12,320 bases of DNA from Bacillota bacterium (GTDB lineage Bacteria > Bacillota > Thermosediminibacteria > Thermosediminibacterales > Thermosediminibacteraceae): assembly GCA_003242255.1 (NCBI GenBank), contig QGUT01000040.1, positions 1 through 12,320 on the forward strand. The letters run 5' to 3'. Below are positions 6,470 through 12,320 of the stretch, in pieces. Both the position numbers and the translations under genes were made by a program. Every line of letters begins with the position of its first letter. Position 1 is the first letter of the stretch. The notes below the pieces were generated by a model. The model saw only the letters and a list, made by a program, of their open reading frames with translations, did no database searches and was not told the DNA's origin.

Positions 6470-7642
6470 ATGGAATATTTTGCGGATTTGCACGTGCACA
6501 TAGGTCAGTCTTGCGGCAGGCCTGTAAAGGTGGCCGCTTCCCGGCAGTTGACTTTAGATGCCATCATTAAGACTTGCGTCGACGTCAAGGGCTTAAATAT
6601 AGTCGGAGTGGTCGACTGCGCTTCGCCTTCTGTCCTCAGCGAAATAAAGGAAAAAATCCATTCAGGGGAGTTAGAGGAATTGCCGAAGGGAGGCCTTTCC
6701 TACCGCGGCAGGTTGACCCTAATTCTGGGCGCGGAAATAGAAACTGCGGAAGGAAAAGGTGTTGCGCACAGCGTGGCGTATTTCCCACACTTCAAGCAAA
6801 TGGAGGAATTTTCTAATCTACTGCAAAAATATATAACCAATATTTACCTCAGTTCTCAAAGGGCATCCTTGAAGGCCCGCGAACTGCTGCATATAGTAAA
6901 AAATCTTGGAGGAAAACTTGTTCCTGCTCACGTCTTTACTCCTTTTAAAAGTTTTTATGGCAGTTGCTACGACAGGATCTCATCGGCTTTCGGAGACCAA
7001 TTCGACGATGTAGCCACAGTAGAATTGGGTCTGAGCGCCGATTCGGATCTGGCAGACAGGATAAAAGAACTGTCCGTCAAAAAGTTCATCACCAACTCCG
7101 ACGCCCACTCTCTAGACAACATAGGGAGAGAGTATAATAAAATAAAATTGGACAATCCCGATTTTGAAAGCTTGTTTGAAGCAATTGGAGGAAAATCTTC
7201 TAACAGCAAGATACTGGCAAACTACGGGTTAGATCCTAGGTTGGGGAAGTATCACAGGACCTTCTGCCTTTCTTGTAACTACGTGGCCGATGCAGAACCG
7301 CCCGTGCTGAGTTGTCCCCGTTGTTCGGGAGAAAAAATAGTAGTGGGTGTATTAGATCGAATCACTTCCATTGCCGATTACAAAGAAAGCTTGCATCCCC
7401 AGGAGCGACCGCCCTATTATTATAACATTCCCCTAAAATTTATTCCCGGCATCGGCAGGAGAACTTCCGAAAGGTTGATAAAAGCCTTCGGCAGCGAAAT
7501 CAACGTGCTGCACCAGGTTCCTCTTGAAGACCTGGAAAGCGAAGTAGGCACCGCGGTGGCGGAAAAGATAATTGCGGCGAGGACCGGAGCTCTTAAGCTT
7601 AAAGCGGGCGGAGGAGGTATTTACGGGAAGATAATATCCTGA
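6470..7642 (+). CDS. Endonuclease Q (PHP-domain DNA repair endonuclease)
   Basis: EndoQ nicks DNA 5' to deaminated bases (uracil, hypoxanthine, xanthine) and abasic sites, an activity described for archaeal and Bacillus members. The 390-aa protein starts with a PHP metal domain: DLHVHIG (His8, His10), GAEIET (Glu89), HVFTPF (His154) and NSDAHSLD (Asp211, His213). A Cys4 zinc site follows, C-x2-C at Cys266/Cys269 and Cys282/Cys285. A helix-hairpin-helix-like tail is seen at about 321-375 (PLKFIPGIGRRTSERLIKAF). ATG 6470 touches the Nudix stop, with CAGGGTG as ribosome site inside the upstream gene. All metal ligands seem present, so an active enzyme is expected. Related to B. subtilis YqxK. 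It may otherwise be annotated simply as a PHP-domain or TIGR00375 protein. Confidence 0.93.
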   Translation: MEYFADLHVHIGQSCGRPVKVAASRQLTLDAIIKTCVDVKGLNIVGVVDCASPSVLSEIKEKIHSGELEELPKGGLSYRGRLTLILGAEIETAEGKGVAHSVAYFPHFKQMEEFSNLLQKYITNIYLSSQRASLKARELLHIVKNLGGKLVPAHVFTPFKSFYGSCYDRISSAFGDQFDDVATVELGLSADSDLADRIKELSVKKFITNSDAHSLDNIGREYNKIKLDNPDFESLFEAIGGKSSNSKILANYGLDPRLGKYHRTFCLSCNYVADAEPPVLSCPRCSGEKIVVGVLDRITSIADYKESLHPQERPPYYYNIPLKFIPGIGRRTSERLIKAFGSEINVLHQVPLEDLESEVGTAVAEKIIAARTGALKLKAGGGGIYGKIIS

Positions 7643-7647
7643 GTAAG

Positions 7648-7676
7648 TTATATTGGTGTTCCTCCCGGCATAATAT
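7648..7676 (+). promoter_or_regulatory. Candidate sigma-E promoter of spoIIM
   Basis: TTATATT at 7648-7654 matches the sigma-E -35 KMATATT at six of seven positions. CATAATAT at 7669-7676 matches the -10 CATACAnT closely, at the normal 14-base spacing. spoIIM of B. subtilis is a sigma-E (mother cell) gene, which supports the call. The start would be near 7683, about 22 bases before the TTG. Confidence 0.6.
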
Positions 7677-7696
7677 TTTATAAGTGGACGGGAGGA
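7660..7696 (+). promoter_or_regulatory. Hairpin masking the spoIIM ribosome-binding site
   Basis: CCTCCCG (7661-7667) is the perfect complement of CGGGAGG (7689-7695), extended by a T-A pair at 7660/7696, with a 21-base loop. The right arm is the Shine-Dalgarno of spoIIM (TTG at 7705). No T-run follows, so it is not a terminator. RNA read through from the EndoQ gene would fold; RNA started at about 7683 would lack the left arm. Confidence 0.6.
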
Positions 7697-7704
7697 GATG
7701 TTCT

Positions 7705-8331
7705 TTGAATTACTTTGTTTCAAAAATGGCAACTTATATGAAACAGAATATCGGTTATTACTTGCTGGTGGGCCTTATACTGGTGCTGGGAATTGTCATG
7801 GGCAGTTTTACAGTGAGTTCCCTTTCGGAGGACCAAAAACAGGAACTATTAAATTACGTGGAATCGTTTTTTTCAAACGTAGGTACCGTCAGCATAGATT
7901 CTTCTACAGTATTTTATACATCGGTTTTCAATAACCTTAAAACTGCTCTTGCCATAACCCTCGCTGGACTTTTTGTCATAAGCTCCCCGCTGATACCAGC
8001 CGTCATCTTTTTCAGAGGCTATATTTTAGGTTTTACCGTGGGATTTTTAGTTTCGGAATTTGGAATTAGGGGGTGTCTGTTCGCTGCCCTTTCTATATTT
8101 CCCCCAAATATCATCACCATACCGGTCATCCTTTCCCTTGGAGTTACCGGAATTTACTTCGCAGCGGAAGTAATTAAAAATAGGAGAAAAATGGATGGAA
8201 GAGAATATCTCAACATGACCGCCAGTTACGTGCTGCTGAACCTGGGGTTCTGCTTGCTTTTAATCCTGGCCGGTTTAATAGAGGGTTATATTTCTCCGGT
8301 GTTCATTAAACTTTTATCGAGTTACATTTAG
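7705..8331 (+). CDS. spoIIM: Stage II sporulation protein M
   Basis: SpoIIM is a mother-cell membrane protein that, with SpoIID and SpoIIP, removes septal peptidoglycan and drives engulfment. The 208-aa product (Bacillus 214) has an N-terminal helix at about 16-36, a soluble stretch to about 75, then hydrophobic helices at about 81-102, 104-118, 122-155 (probably two) and 172-196. The family signatures ISSPLIPAVIFFRGYILGF and the tail LIEGYISP are present. TTG 7705 is preferred over GTG 7684 because GGGAGGAG at 7690-7697 lies 7 bases upstream and the earlier start would place the ribosome site inside the gene. It has its own candidate sigma-E promoter. xerD follows with no gap, so mother-cell transcription may extend into xerD. 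Confidence 0.94.
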   Translation: MNYFVSKMATYMKQNIGYYLLVGLILVLGIVMGSFTVSSLSEDQKQELLNYVESFFSNVGTVSIDSSTVFYTSVFNNLKTALAITLAGLFVISSPLIPAVIFFRGYILGFTVGFLVSEFGIRGCLFAALSIFPPNIITIPVILSLGVTGIYFAAEVIKNRRKMDGREYLNMTASYVLLNLGFCLLLILAGLIEGYISPVFIKLLSSYI

Positions 8332-8340
8332 GTGATGATG

Positions 8341-9228
8341 ATGGAAGAAAAGATAAAGCTTTTTTTAGACTTCATAAGCGTTGAAAAGGGCCTTGCCGTC
8401 AATACGATAGAATCCTACCGCAGGGATTTGCAAAGCTATATGAATTTTTTAAAATCACAAAATATCACGGATTTTAGATTCACGTCTAAAACCACTATCA
8501 TTTCTTACCTTTTGCTCATGCAAAAGAGCGGAAAGGCGAGCAGCAGCATTTCCCGGGCTTGTGCGGCCATAAAGTCCTTTTACCATTTTCTCGTGCGGGA
8601 ACACTATATAGATGAAGACCCTACTATTAACCTGGATACTCCCAAGCTGGAAAAAAAGCTTCCTAGAGTTTTGACGGTGGAAGAGGTCATAAGGCTCTTG
8701 GAACAACCAGATACCCGGGATCCGCTTGGATTTAGGGATAAAACCATGCTGGAATTACTGTATTCTACAGGCATAAGAGTCTCGGAATTGATCTCTTTGA
8801 CAACAGAAGACGTAAATTTAGACATGGGGTTTTTGCGCTGTACCGGCAAAGGTTCAAAGGAAAGAATAGTGCCGATAGGATCTTATGCAGTGACCTATTT
8901 GAGAGAATACATCGATAATGTTAGAAAGCTGCTTATAAAGGGAAAAAATACTGACATCCTTTTTGTGAACCACCTGGGCGATGCACTGACCCGACAAGGT
9001 TTTTGGAAAATAATAAAAAAATACGCCAAAATGGCGGGAATCAATAAGGAAATAACTCCTCATACCTTGAGGCATTCCTTTGCAACCCACCTCCTTGAAA
9101 ACGGCGCTGACCTGAGAGCAGTTCAGGAGATGCTAGGTCACGCGGACATATCTACCACTCAGATTTACACCCATCTGACCAAAACCCGCATAAAGGAAGT
9201 ATACGATAGAACCCACCCAAGAGCTTAA
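8341..9228 (+). CDS. xerD: Site-specific tyrosine recombinase XerD
   Basis: XerD resolves chromosome dimers at dif with its partner XerC or CodV type recombinase. The 295-aa protein has the N-terminal SAM-like core-binding domain (about 1-87) and the C-terminal catalytic domain (about 105-290). All catalytic residues are visible: Arg146 in TGIRVSEL, Lys170 in TGKGSKER, His241 and Arg244 in HTLRHSF, His267 in LGHADIS and the nucleophile Tyr276 in TTQIYTH. Length and full conservation point to a chromosomal XerD rather than a phage integrase. The start is uncertain within GTG 8332, ATG 8335, ATG 8338 and ATG 8341. The last is best spaced from AGGTG, which overlaps the spoIIM stop. Order EndoQ-spoIIM-xerD-dacF resembles Bacillus, without fur, drm and punA. 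Confidence 0.94.
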   Translation: MEEKIKLFLDFISVEKGLAVNTIESYRRDLQSYMNFLKSQNITDFRFTSKTTIISYLLLMQKSGKASSSISRACAAIKSFYHFLVREHYIDEDPTINLDTPKLEKKLPRVLTVEEVIRLLEQPDTRDPLGFRDKTMLELLYSTGIRVSELISLTTEDVNLDMGFLRCTGKGSKERIVPIGSYAVTYLREYIDNVRKLLIKGKNTDILFVNHLGDALTRQGFWKIIKKYAKMAGINKEITPHTLRHSFATHLLENGADLRAVQEMLGHADISTTQIYTHLTKTRIKEVYDRTHPRA

Positions 9229-9230
9229 CT

Positions 9231-9260
9231 GAATAACATTCCTCCCCGAGGGATAACCTA
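9231..9260 (+). promoter_or_regulatory. Candidate sigma-F/sigma-G promoter of dacF
   Basis: GAATA at 9231-9235 (within TGAATA) and GGATAACCTA at 9251-9260 are 15 bases apart. They fit the forespore consensus (about GnATA, 15 bases, GgnnAnAnTR) with one mismatch in the -10. dacF is a forespore gene in B. subtilis. The start would fall near 9267, just before the ribosome site. Forespore consensuses are loose, so this is a moderate call. Confidence 0.4.
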
Positions 9261-9281
9261 TAACCGAAGGGAGGAATTTTT
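9238..9281 (+). terminator. Terminator-like hairpin after xerD, also masking the dacF ribosome site
   Basis: ATTCCTCCC (9238-9246) and GGGAGGAAT (9269-9277) pair perfectly over 9 bases with a 22-base loop. A five-T run (9277-9281) follows, so the hairpin can act as an intrinsic terminator for xerD. The right arm is also the Shine-Dalgarno of dacF, 9 bases before its ATG. The loop holds the candidate -10 of the dacF promoter. Confidence 0.65.
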
Positions 9282-9283
9282 AC

Positions 9284-10462
9284 ATGATGTCGAGTTATAT
9301 TTACAGGAATACAAAGGCTATATCTTGCTTTTTAATATTAATCATTTTTTCGTTGGCCAGCAGTTCCACGTCTTACGCTCAGGCAATTCCTGACATCAAA
9401 TCTCCCTCGGCAGTACTCATTGATGCCCAGAGCGGCACCGTATTGTACGAAAAAAACGCCCATGAAAAGATGGAGCCAGCGAGCATAACAAAAATAATGA
9501 CCCTTCTCGTAGCATTCGATGCCATAGCTTCGGGAAAGGTGAACCTTGACGATAAAGTTCCAGTAAGCGAACGGGCGTGGAAAACCGGCGGCAGCCAGGT
9601 GTTTTTAGGCCCCGGTGAAGAGCAAACTCTGGAGACCTTGATGAAATGCATAACTATAGCGTCGGCCAACGATGCGTCGGTAGCCGTGGCAGAATATATT
9701 GGAGGCAGCGTGGAAGGATTCGTAAAAATGATGAATGAAAAGGCAAAATCTCTGGGGATGAACAACACCCATTTCTCCAACCCTCACGGTTTGCCGGACC
9801 CAGAAAATTACTCCACCGCTTACGATATCGCTTTGATGAGTAGGGAGCTCGTAAAGTACCCAAAAATCTTCGAATGGTCCACAGTTTGGGTTGACTACCT
9901 GGAACATACCGATAAAAAGCGGGAACCTACCATGCTGGCAAATACAAATAAGCTGCTGGGGAAATATGAGGGATTGGATGGCCTAAAAACCGGTTATCAC
10001 GCTAAGGCAGGATATTGTTTCGCCGGGACGGCTAAACGGGGAAATCTGCGGTTAATTTCAGTTGTTTTGAATTCGCCCACTTCCAATGACCGATTTGAAG
10101 ACACTAAAAAACTTTTAGATTACGGTTTTGGGAATTTCGATTCGATGCGAATAGCGAAAAAGGATGAAGTTCTGGCCCGCCTGCCCGTAGAGAAAGGAAT
10201 GAGAGATCAAGTAGACATAATAGCATCTTACGATCTTGATATATTAATCGAAAAGGGAAAGGACGTGGCCATTGATACCAAACTGGAAATACCGGACAAA
10301 TTGAAAGCTCCCCTTTCGGCGGGACAGAAAGTAGGAAGGCTGATAGCTGAACAGAACGGTAAAGTTTTAGGTGAAGTTGATCTTATCGTCTCCGAGGGGA
10401 TAGAGAAAGCCGGCTTATTTTATATATTCAGAAAACTTATTGTAAATCTATTCAACTACTAA
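9284..10462 (+). CDS. dacF: Serine-type D-Ala-D-Ala carboxypeptidase DacF (low-molecular-weight PBP)
   Basis: DacF trims the terminal D-alanine from peptidoglycan stem peptides and in Bacillus tunes spore cortex cross-linking from the forespore. The 392-aa protein (Bacillus 389) starts with a signal peptide (about 1-34, hydrophobic 13-27, likely cleavage near SYAQA). The peptidase S11 domain carries the three active-site motifs Ser67-x-x-Lys70 in PASITK, Ser127-Ala-Asn129 in IASANDA and Lys235-Thr-Gly in GLKTGYH. A PBP5-type C-terminal beta domain follows (about 285-375), then an amphipathic membrane-binding helix (AGLFYIFRKLIVNLFNY). ATG 9284 has GGGAGGA 9 bases before it; a second ATG follows at once. 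In Bacillus dacF directly precedes spoIIAA and can be co-transcribed; here a strong terminator separates them. Confidence 0.95.
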   Translation: MMSSYIYRNTKAISCFLILIIFSLASSSTSYAQAIPDIKSPSAVLIDAQSGTVLYEKNAHEKMEPASITKIMTLLVAFDAIASGKVNLDDKVPVSERAWKTGGSQVFLGPGEEQTLETLMKCITIASANDASVAVAEYIGGSVEGFVKMMNEKAKSLGMNNTHFSNPHGLPDPENYSTAYDIALMSRELVKYPKIFEWSTVWVDYLEHTDKKREPTMLANTNKLLGKYEGLDGLKTGYHAKAGYCFAGTAKRGNLRLISVVLNSPTSNDRFEDTKKLLDYGFGNFDSMRIAKKDEVLARLPVEKGMRDQVDIIASYDLDILIEKGKDVAIDTKLEIPDKLKAPLSAGQKVGRLIAEQNGKVLGEVDLIVSEGIEKAGLFYIFRKLIVNLFNY

Positions 10463-10489
10463 ACGCACTCCGTGCGTTTTTTATTTTTT
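10461..10489 (+). terminator. Rho-independent terminator after dacF
   Basis: AAACGCAC (10461-10468) pairs with GTGCGTTT (10472-10479) around a TCC loop, followed by TTTTTTATTTTTT. It begins within the dacF stop codon. It is a compact, strong terminator that should insulate the spoIIA operon from dacF transcription. Confidence 0.9.
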
Positions 10490-10490
10490 A

Positions 10491-10520
10491 GCAGGAATTT
10501 CCCAAAATTTTGTAGAAATA
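10491..10520 (+). promoter_or_regulatory. Candidate sigma-H promoter of the spoIIA operon, with an overlapping 0A-box-like site
   Basis: GCAGGAATT (10491-10499) is a full match to the sigma-H -35 consensus. GTAGAAATA (10512-10520) matches the -10 with one mismatch at 12-base spacing. TGTAGAA (10511-10517) differs from the Spo0A core TGnCGAA at one base and overlaps the -10 exactly as at spo0A. spoIIA is a sigma-H and Spo0A~P dependent operon in Bacillus. Confidence 0.65.
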
Positions 10521-10569
10521 ATATTTACTTCCTGTTGATTTCTATTTATTATTGGGGGTAAGAGATTAA

Positions 10570-10905
10570 ATGGGGGTAACTTTTAAAGTATACAACGACT
10601 TTCTTATTGTAAATTTAAAGGGAGAACTGGACCATCACATGGCGCGGATGGTAAGCGAAAAGCTGGATGAGTATCTTATGCGCCAATCGTTTAAAAAAAT
10701 ATTGTTTAACTTCAAACAGGTAAATTTCATGGATAGTTCCGGGGTAGGAATGCTAATTGGAAGATATAAAGCTCTCCAAAAAATAGGGGGCAAAGTTGGA
10801 GCAATAAACGTGGGCAAACAAGTGGCGAGAATTTTCGAAATATCGGGTCTTTTCAACATAATCCCCTGTTTTAACGATGAAATAGAAGCAAGTGAAAAAA
10901 TGTAG
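10570..10905 (+). CDS. spoIIAA: Anti-anti-sigma factor SpoIIAA
   Basis: SpoIIAA, when unphosphorylated, binds SpoIIAB and frees sigma-F in the forespore. The 111-aa product (Bacillus 117) is a single STAS domain. It shows the family start GELDHHMA (18-25) and the phosphorylation loop FMDSSGVG, where Ser56 corresponds to Bacillus Ser58, the residue phosphorylated by SpoIIAB and dephosphorylated by SpoIIE. The segment ISGLFNIIPCF near the end is also typical. ATG 10570 follows TGGGGGTAAGAG. It is first in a three-gene operon, with spoIIAB beginning 11 bases after its stop, under the candidate sigma-H promoter. Confidence 0.97.
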   Translation: MGVTFKVYNDFLIVNLKGELDHHMARMVSEKLDEYLMRQSFKKILFNFKQVNFMDSSGVGMLIGRYKALQKIGGKVGAINVGKQVARIFEISGLFNIIPCFNDEIEASEKM

Positions 10906-10916
10906 GGAGTGATAAT

Positions 10917-11348
10917 ATGGAAGTTTTAAACGAAATGACTATTGATTTTTGGAGCAAATCTCAGAATGAAGCTTTCGCGAGAGTAGTGGTAGCTGCGTTT
11001 GCCTCGCAGTTGAATCCTACCCTGGACGAACTGGCCGACATAAAGACGGCCGTGTCCGAAGCCGTGACCAATTGTATAATTCACGGTTATGAAAATGAAA
11101 CGGGCATAATCCGAATAAAATCTATCCTGCGGGAAAATGAGATTGAAATTTGGGTGCAGGACTGGGGAAAGGGAATCGAAGATATTGAAAAGGCCAGGCA
11201 ACCGCTCTGGACGTCGAAGCCCGAACTCGATAGATCGGGTATGGGCTTTACCATAATGGAGAATTTTATGGACCGCGTGGAAGTCGAATCCTCACCGGGT
11301 AAAGGCACCATCGTCAAAATGTACAAAACTATAAAAAACAAAAAATAA
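10917..11348 (+). CDS. spoIIAB: Anti-sigma-F factor and serine kinase SpoIIAB
   Basis: SpoIIAB holds sigma-F inactive when bound to ATP and phosphorylates SpoIIAA. The 143-aa product (Bacillus 146) is a GHKL-type ATPase. The N box is at about 45-60 (AVSEAVTNCIIHGYENE, with Glu48 and Asn52), the G1 box at 80-88 (VQDWGKGIE, Asp82) and the G2 box at 107-114 (SGMGFTIM). The tail VEVESSPGKGTIVKM closes the fold. ATG 10917 has AGGGAG overlapping the spoIIAA stop, so the two are probably translationally coupled, which helps keep partner amounts balanced. sigF begins 21 bases after its stop. Confidence 0.97.
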   Translation: MEVLNEMTIDFWSKSQNEAFARVVVAAFASQLNPTLDELADIKTAVSEAVTNCIIHGYENETGIIRIKSILRENEIEIWVQDWGKGIEDIEKARQPLWTSKPELDRSGMGFTIMENFMDRVEVESSPGKGTIVKMYKTIKNKK

Positions 11349-11369
11349 TTCTTTCCGGGGTTAAAGGTC

Positions 11370-12104
11370 ATGGCGTTGAGTAATTCGGCAGGACAAGTAG
11401 AATTATTAAAGAAAGCCAAAGAAGGGGACGAAGAGGCCAAAAACCAATTTGTCGCTTTAAATTTGGGTCTGGTTTGGAGTGTGGTAAAGAAGTTTTCAAA
11501 TAGAGGTTATGAGCCGGAAGAACTCTTTCAAATCGGAAGCATAGGACTCTTGAAAGCAATAGATAAGTTCGACTTTTCTTACAACGTCAAGTTCTCAACA
11601 TACGCCATCCCAATGATAATAGGAGAAATTAAGAGATTCTTGAGGGACGACTCTCCCGTGAAAATAACGAGATCCCTCAGGGAATTAACCGCAAAAATAC
11701 AAGCTGCAAAAGAAAAACTAGCCTATGAATTGAACCGCGAACCTACTATAAACGAGCTCTCGGAAGAGATAGGAGTTCCGCCAGAAGAAATTGTGATGGG
11801 TCTAGAAGCCCTCCAACCCGTAGTATCATTGAACGACGTGGCGTACCAAGACGACGGTGCCCCTATTTACTACATGGACAAAGTCGATGACGGTGAGGAG
11901 TTGCACAGCCAGTGGATAGAAAAAATTGCAGTAAAAGAGGTCCTTTCAAAATTGGATAAAAGGGAAAGACAGATTATTATTTTGAGGTACTTTAAAGATA
12001 AACCCCAAACGGAAGTGGCCAGGATCTTGGGCATAACGCAAGTTCAGGTATCCAGGCTGGAAAAAAAGATTTTGACAAAAATAAAAAACATGCTCACTTT
12101 ATAA
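11370..12104 (+). CDS. sigF: RNA polymerase sporulation sigma factor sigma-F
   Basis: Sigma-F is the first forespore-specific sigma factor. The 244-aa protein has region 2 at about 30-95 (NLGLVWSVVKKF, YEPEELFQIGSIGLLKAIDKFD and FSTYAIPMIIGEIKRFLRDD), region 3 at about 100-150, and region 4 at about 185-240 ending in the helix-turn-helix SEVAR-like segment TEVARILGITQVQVSRLEKK. It is about ten residues shorter than the 255-aa Bacillus protein, mainly at the N-terminus. ATG 11370 is preceded by a modest site (TTAAAGG). The strong YEPEELFQIG and QVQVSRLEKKI matches separate it from sigma-G, which is further supported by the preceding spoIIAA and spoIIAB. A hairpin terminator follows. Confidence 0.97.
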   Translation: MALSNSAGQVELLKKAKEGDEEAKNQFVALNLGLVWSVVKKFSNRGYEPEELFQIGSIGLLKAIDKFDFSYNVKFSTYAIPMIIGEIKRFLRDDSPVKITRSLRELTAKIQAAKEKLAYELNREPTINELSEEIGVPPEEIVMGLEALQPVVSLNDVAYQDDGAPIYYMDKVDDGEELHSQWIEKIAVKEVLSKLDKRERQIIILRYFKDKPQTEVARILGITQVQVSRLEKKILTKIKNMLTL

Positions 12105-12114
12105 AAGTTTGGAT

Positions 12115-12180
12115 AACTCCCATCTTTGAGTTGATATCAGAGATAATAAAAAAAACGGATGCTCAAAGGGGAGTTTTTTT
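12115..12180 (+). terminator. Terminator after sigF
   Basis: AACTCCC plus CTTTGAG (12115-12130, two-base AT bulge) pairs with CTCAAAGGGGAGTT (12162-12175) for 14 base pairs, followed by a T-run to 12180. The loop is long (31 bases), which may weaken it. It ends the spoIIA operon just before the IS-derived sequence. Confidence 0.6.
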
Positions 12181-12319
12181 CCTTATAGGGATAATGGTGT
12201 AATAGTCTATCCAAAACTGCAGTAGCAAGTACAGGGTCTCCCATGAGTTCCCCCCATTCTCCAAAGCCTTTGTTGCTGGTAAGTATTATGCTCCCCTTTT
12301 CATAACGGGCACTTATTAG
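12137..12319 (-). CDS. C-terminal end of an IstB-like ATPase (IS21 family transposition helper), partial and disrupted
   Basis: Reading leftward from the right window edge, 60 codons are open to a TGA at 12139-12137. The first 42 residues match the conserved C-terminal part of IstB helpers: SARYEKGSIILTSNKGFGEW, then GDPVLATAVLDRLLHH. At about 12194 the match stops. The usual continuation (an I-x-G-x-SYRL type segment) is replaced by 18 unrelated residues that run into the sigF terminator. IstB is the AAA+ partner of the IS21 transposase IstA. The visible piece is therefore the 3' end of an IS21-type element that has probably lost its right end. N-terminus and Walker motifs lie outside the window, so whether the gene is otherwise intact cannot be seen. 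Confidence 0.75.
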   Translation of the reverse strand, partial: LISARYEKGSIILTSNKGFGEWGELMGDPVLATAVLDRLLHHYPYKEKNSPLSIRFFYYL

Positions 12320-12320
12320 C

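Noticed and set aside
9379..9780. 133-codon minus-strand frame
   Set aside because: It is a mirror of dacF coding sequence with no family resemblance.
1..12320. CRISPR array, tRNA, rRNA, riboswitch or phage genes
   Set aside because: No regularly spaced repeats, cloverleaf-like sequence or conserved RNA core was seen, and gaps between genes are all below about 150 bases.

Overview
The window carries one dense, almost entirely plus-strand block of sporulation, cell-envelope and DNA-maintenance genes from an endospore-forming Firmicute. Spo0A, SpoIVB, SpoIIM, DacF, SpoIIAA, SpoIIAB and sigma-F all look intact or nearly so. Gene content, frequent TTG/GTG starts (six of the twelve complete genes) and an endonuclease Q suggest an anaerobic, possibly thermophilic clostridial lineage of the Thermoanaerobacterales/Thermosediminibacterales type. 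That placement is an inference from gene order and style; no rRNA is present.

Layout. 1-1210: 3' part of spoIVB, open to the left window edge. 1230-1258: a very good sigma-H promoter whose -10 overlaps a Spo0A box, then spo0A (1300-2082) and a hairpin terminator. 2221-5912: a four-gene envelope/unknown cluster consisting of a SteA-like protein with a thiamine-pyrophosphokinase-like core, a membrane-anchored MctB/SteB-like protein, a MraY/WecA-type membrane transferase with an altered motif, and a DUF3866 protein. 5927-7642: an ADP-ribose-type Nudix hydrolase directly abutting endonuclease Q. 7705-9228: spoIIM and xerD. 9284-10462: dacF and a strong terminator. 10491-12104: a sigma-H promoter and the spoIIAA-spoIIAB-sigF operon, then a terminator. 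12137-12320, minus strand: the end of an IS21-family IstB-like ATPase with a disrupted C-terminus.

How the genes fit together. Spo0A~P and sigma-H would switch on both spo0A and the spoIIA operon. SpoIIAB holds sigma-F until SpoIIAA releases it. SpoIVB later signals from forespore to mother cell for sigma-K activation. SpoIIM serves engulfment and DacF trims peptidoglycan. XerD, SteA/SteB-like proteins and the membrane transferase belong to chromosome resolution, division and envelope assembly. Nudix and EndoQ would clean up damaged nucleotides and deaminated DNA.

The most interesting structure lies in the two gaps before spoIIM and dacF. Each holds a CCTCCC...GGGAGG inverted repeat whose right arm is the Shine-Dalgarno of the sporulation gene and whose loop holds the -10 of a candidate sporulation promoter (sigma-E before spoIIM, sigma-F/G before dacF). 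Read-through RNA from the housekeeping gene upstream would hide the ribosome site, while RNA started at the sporulation promoter would lack the masking arm.
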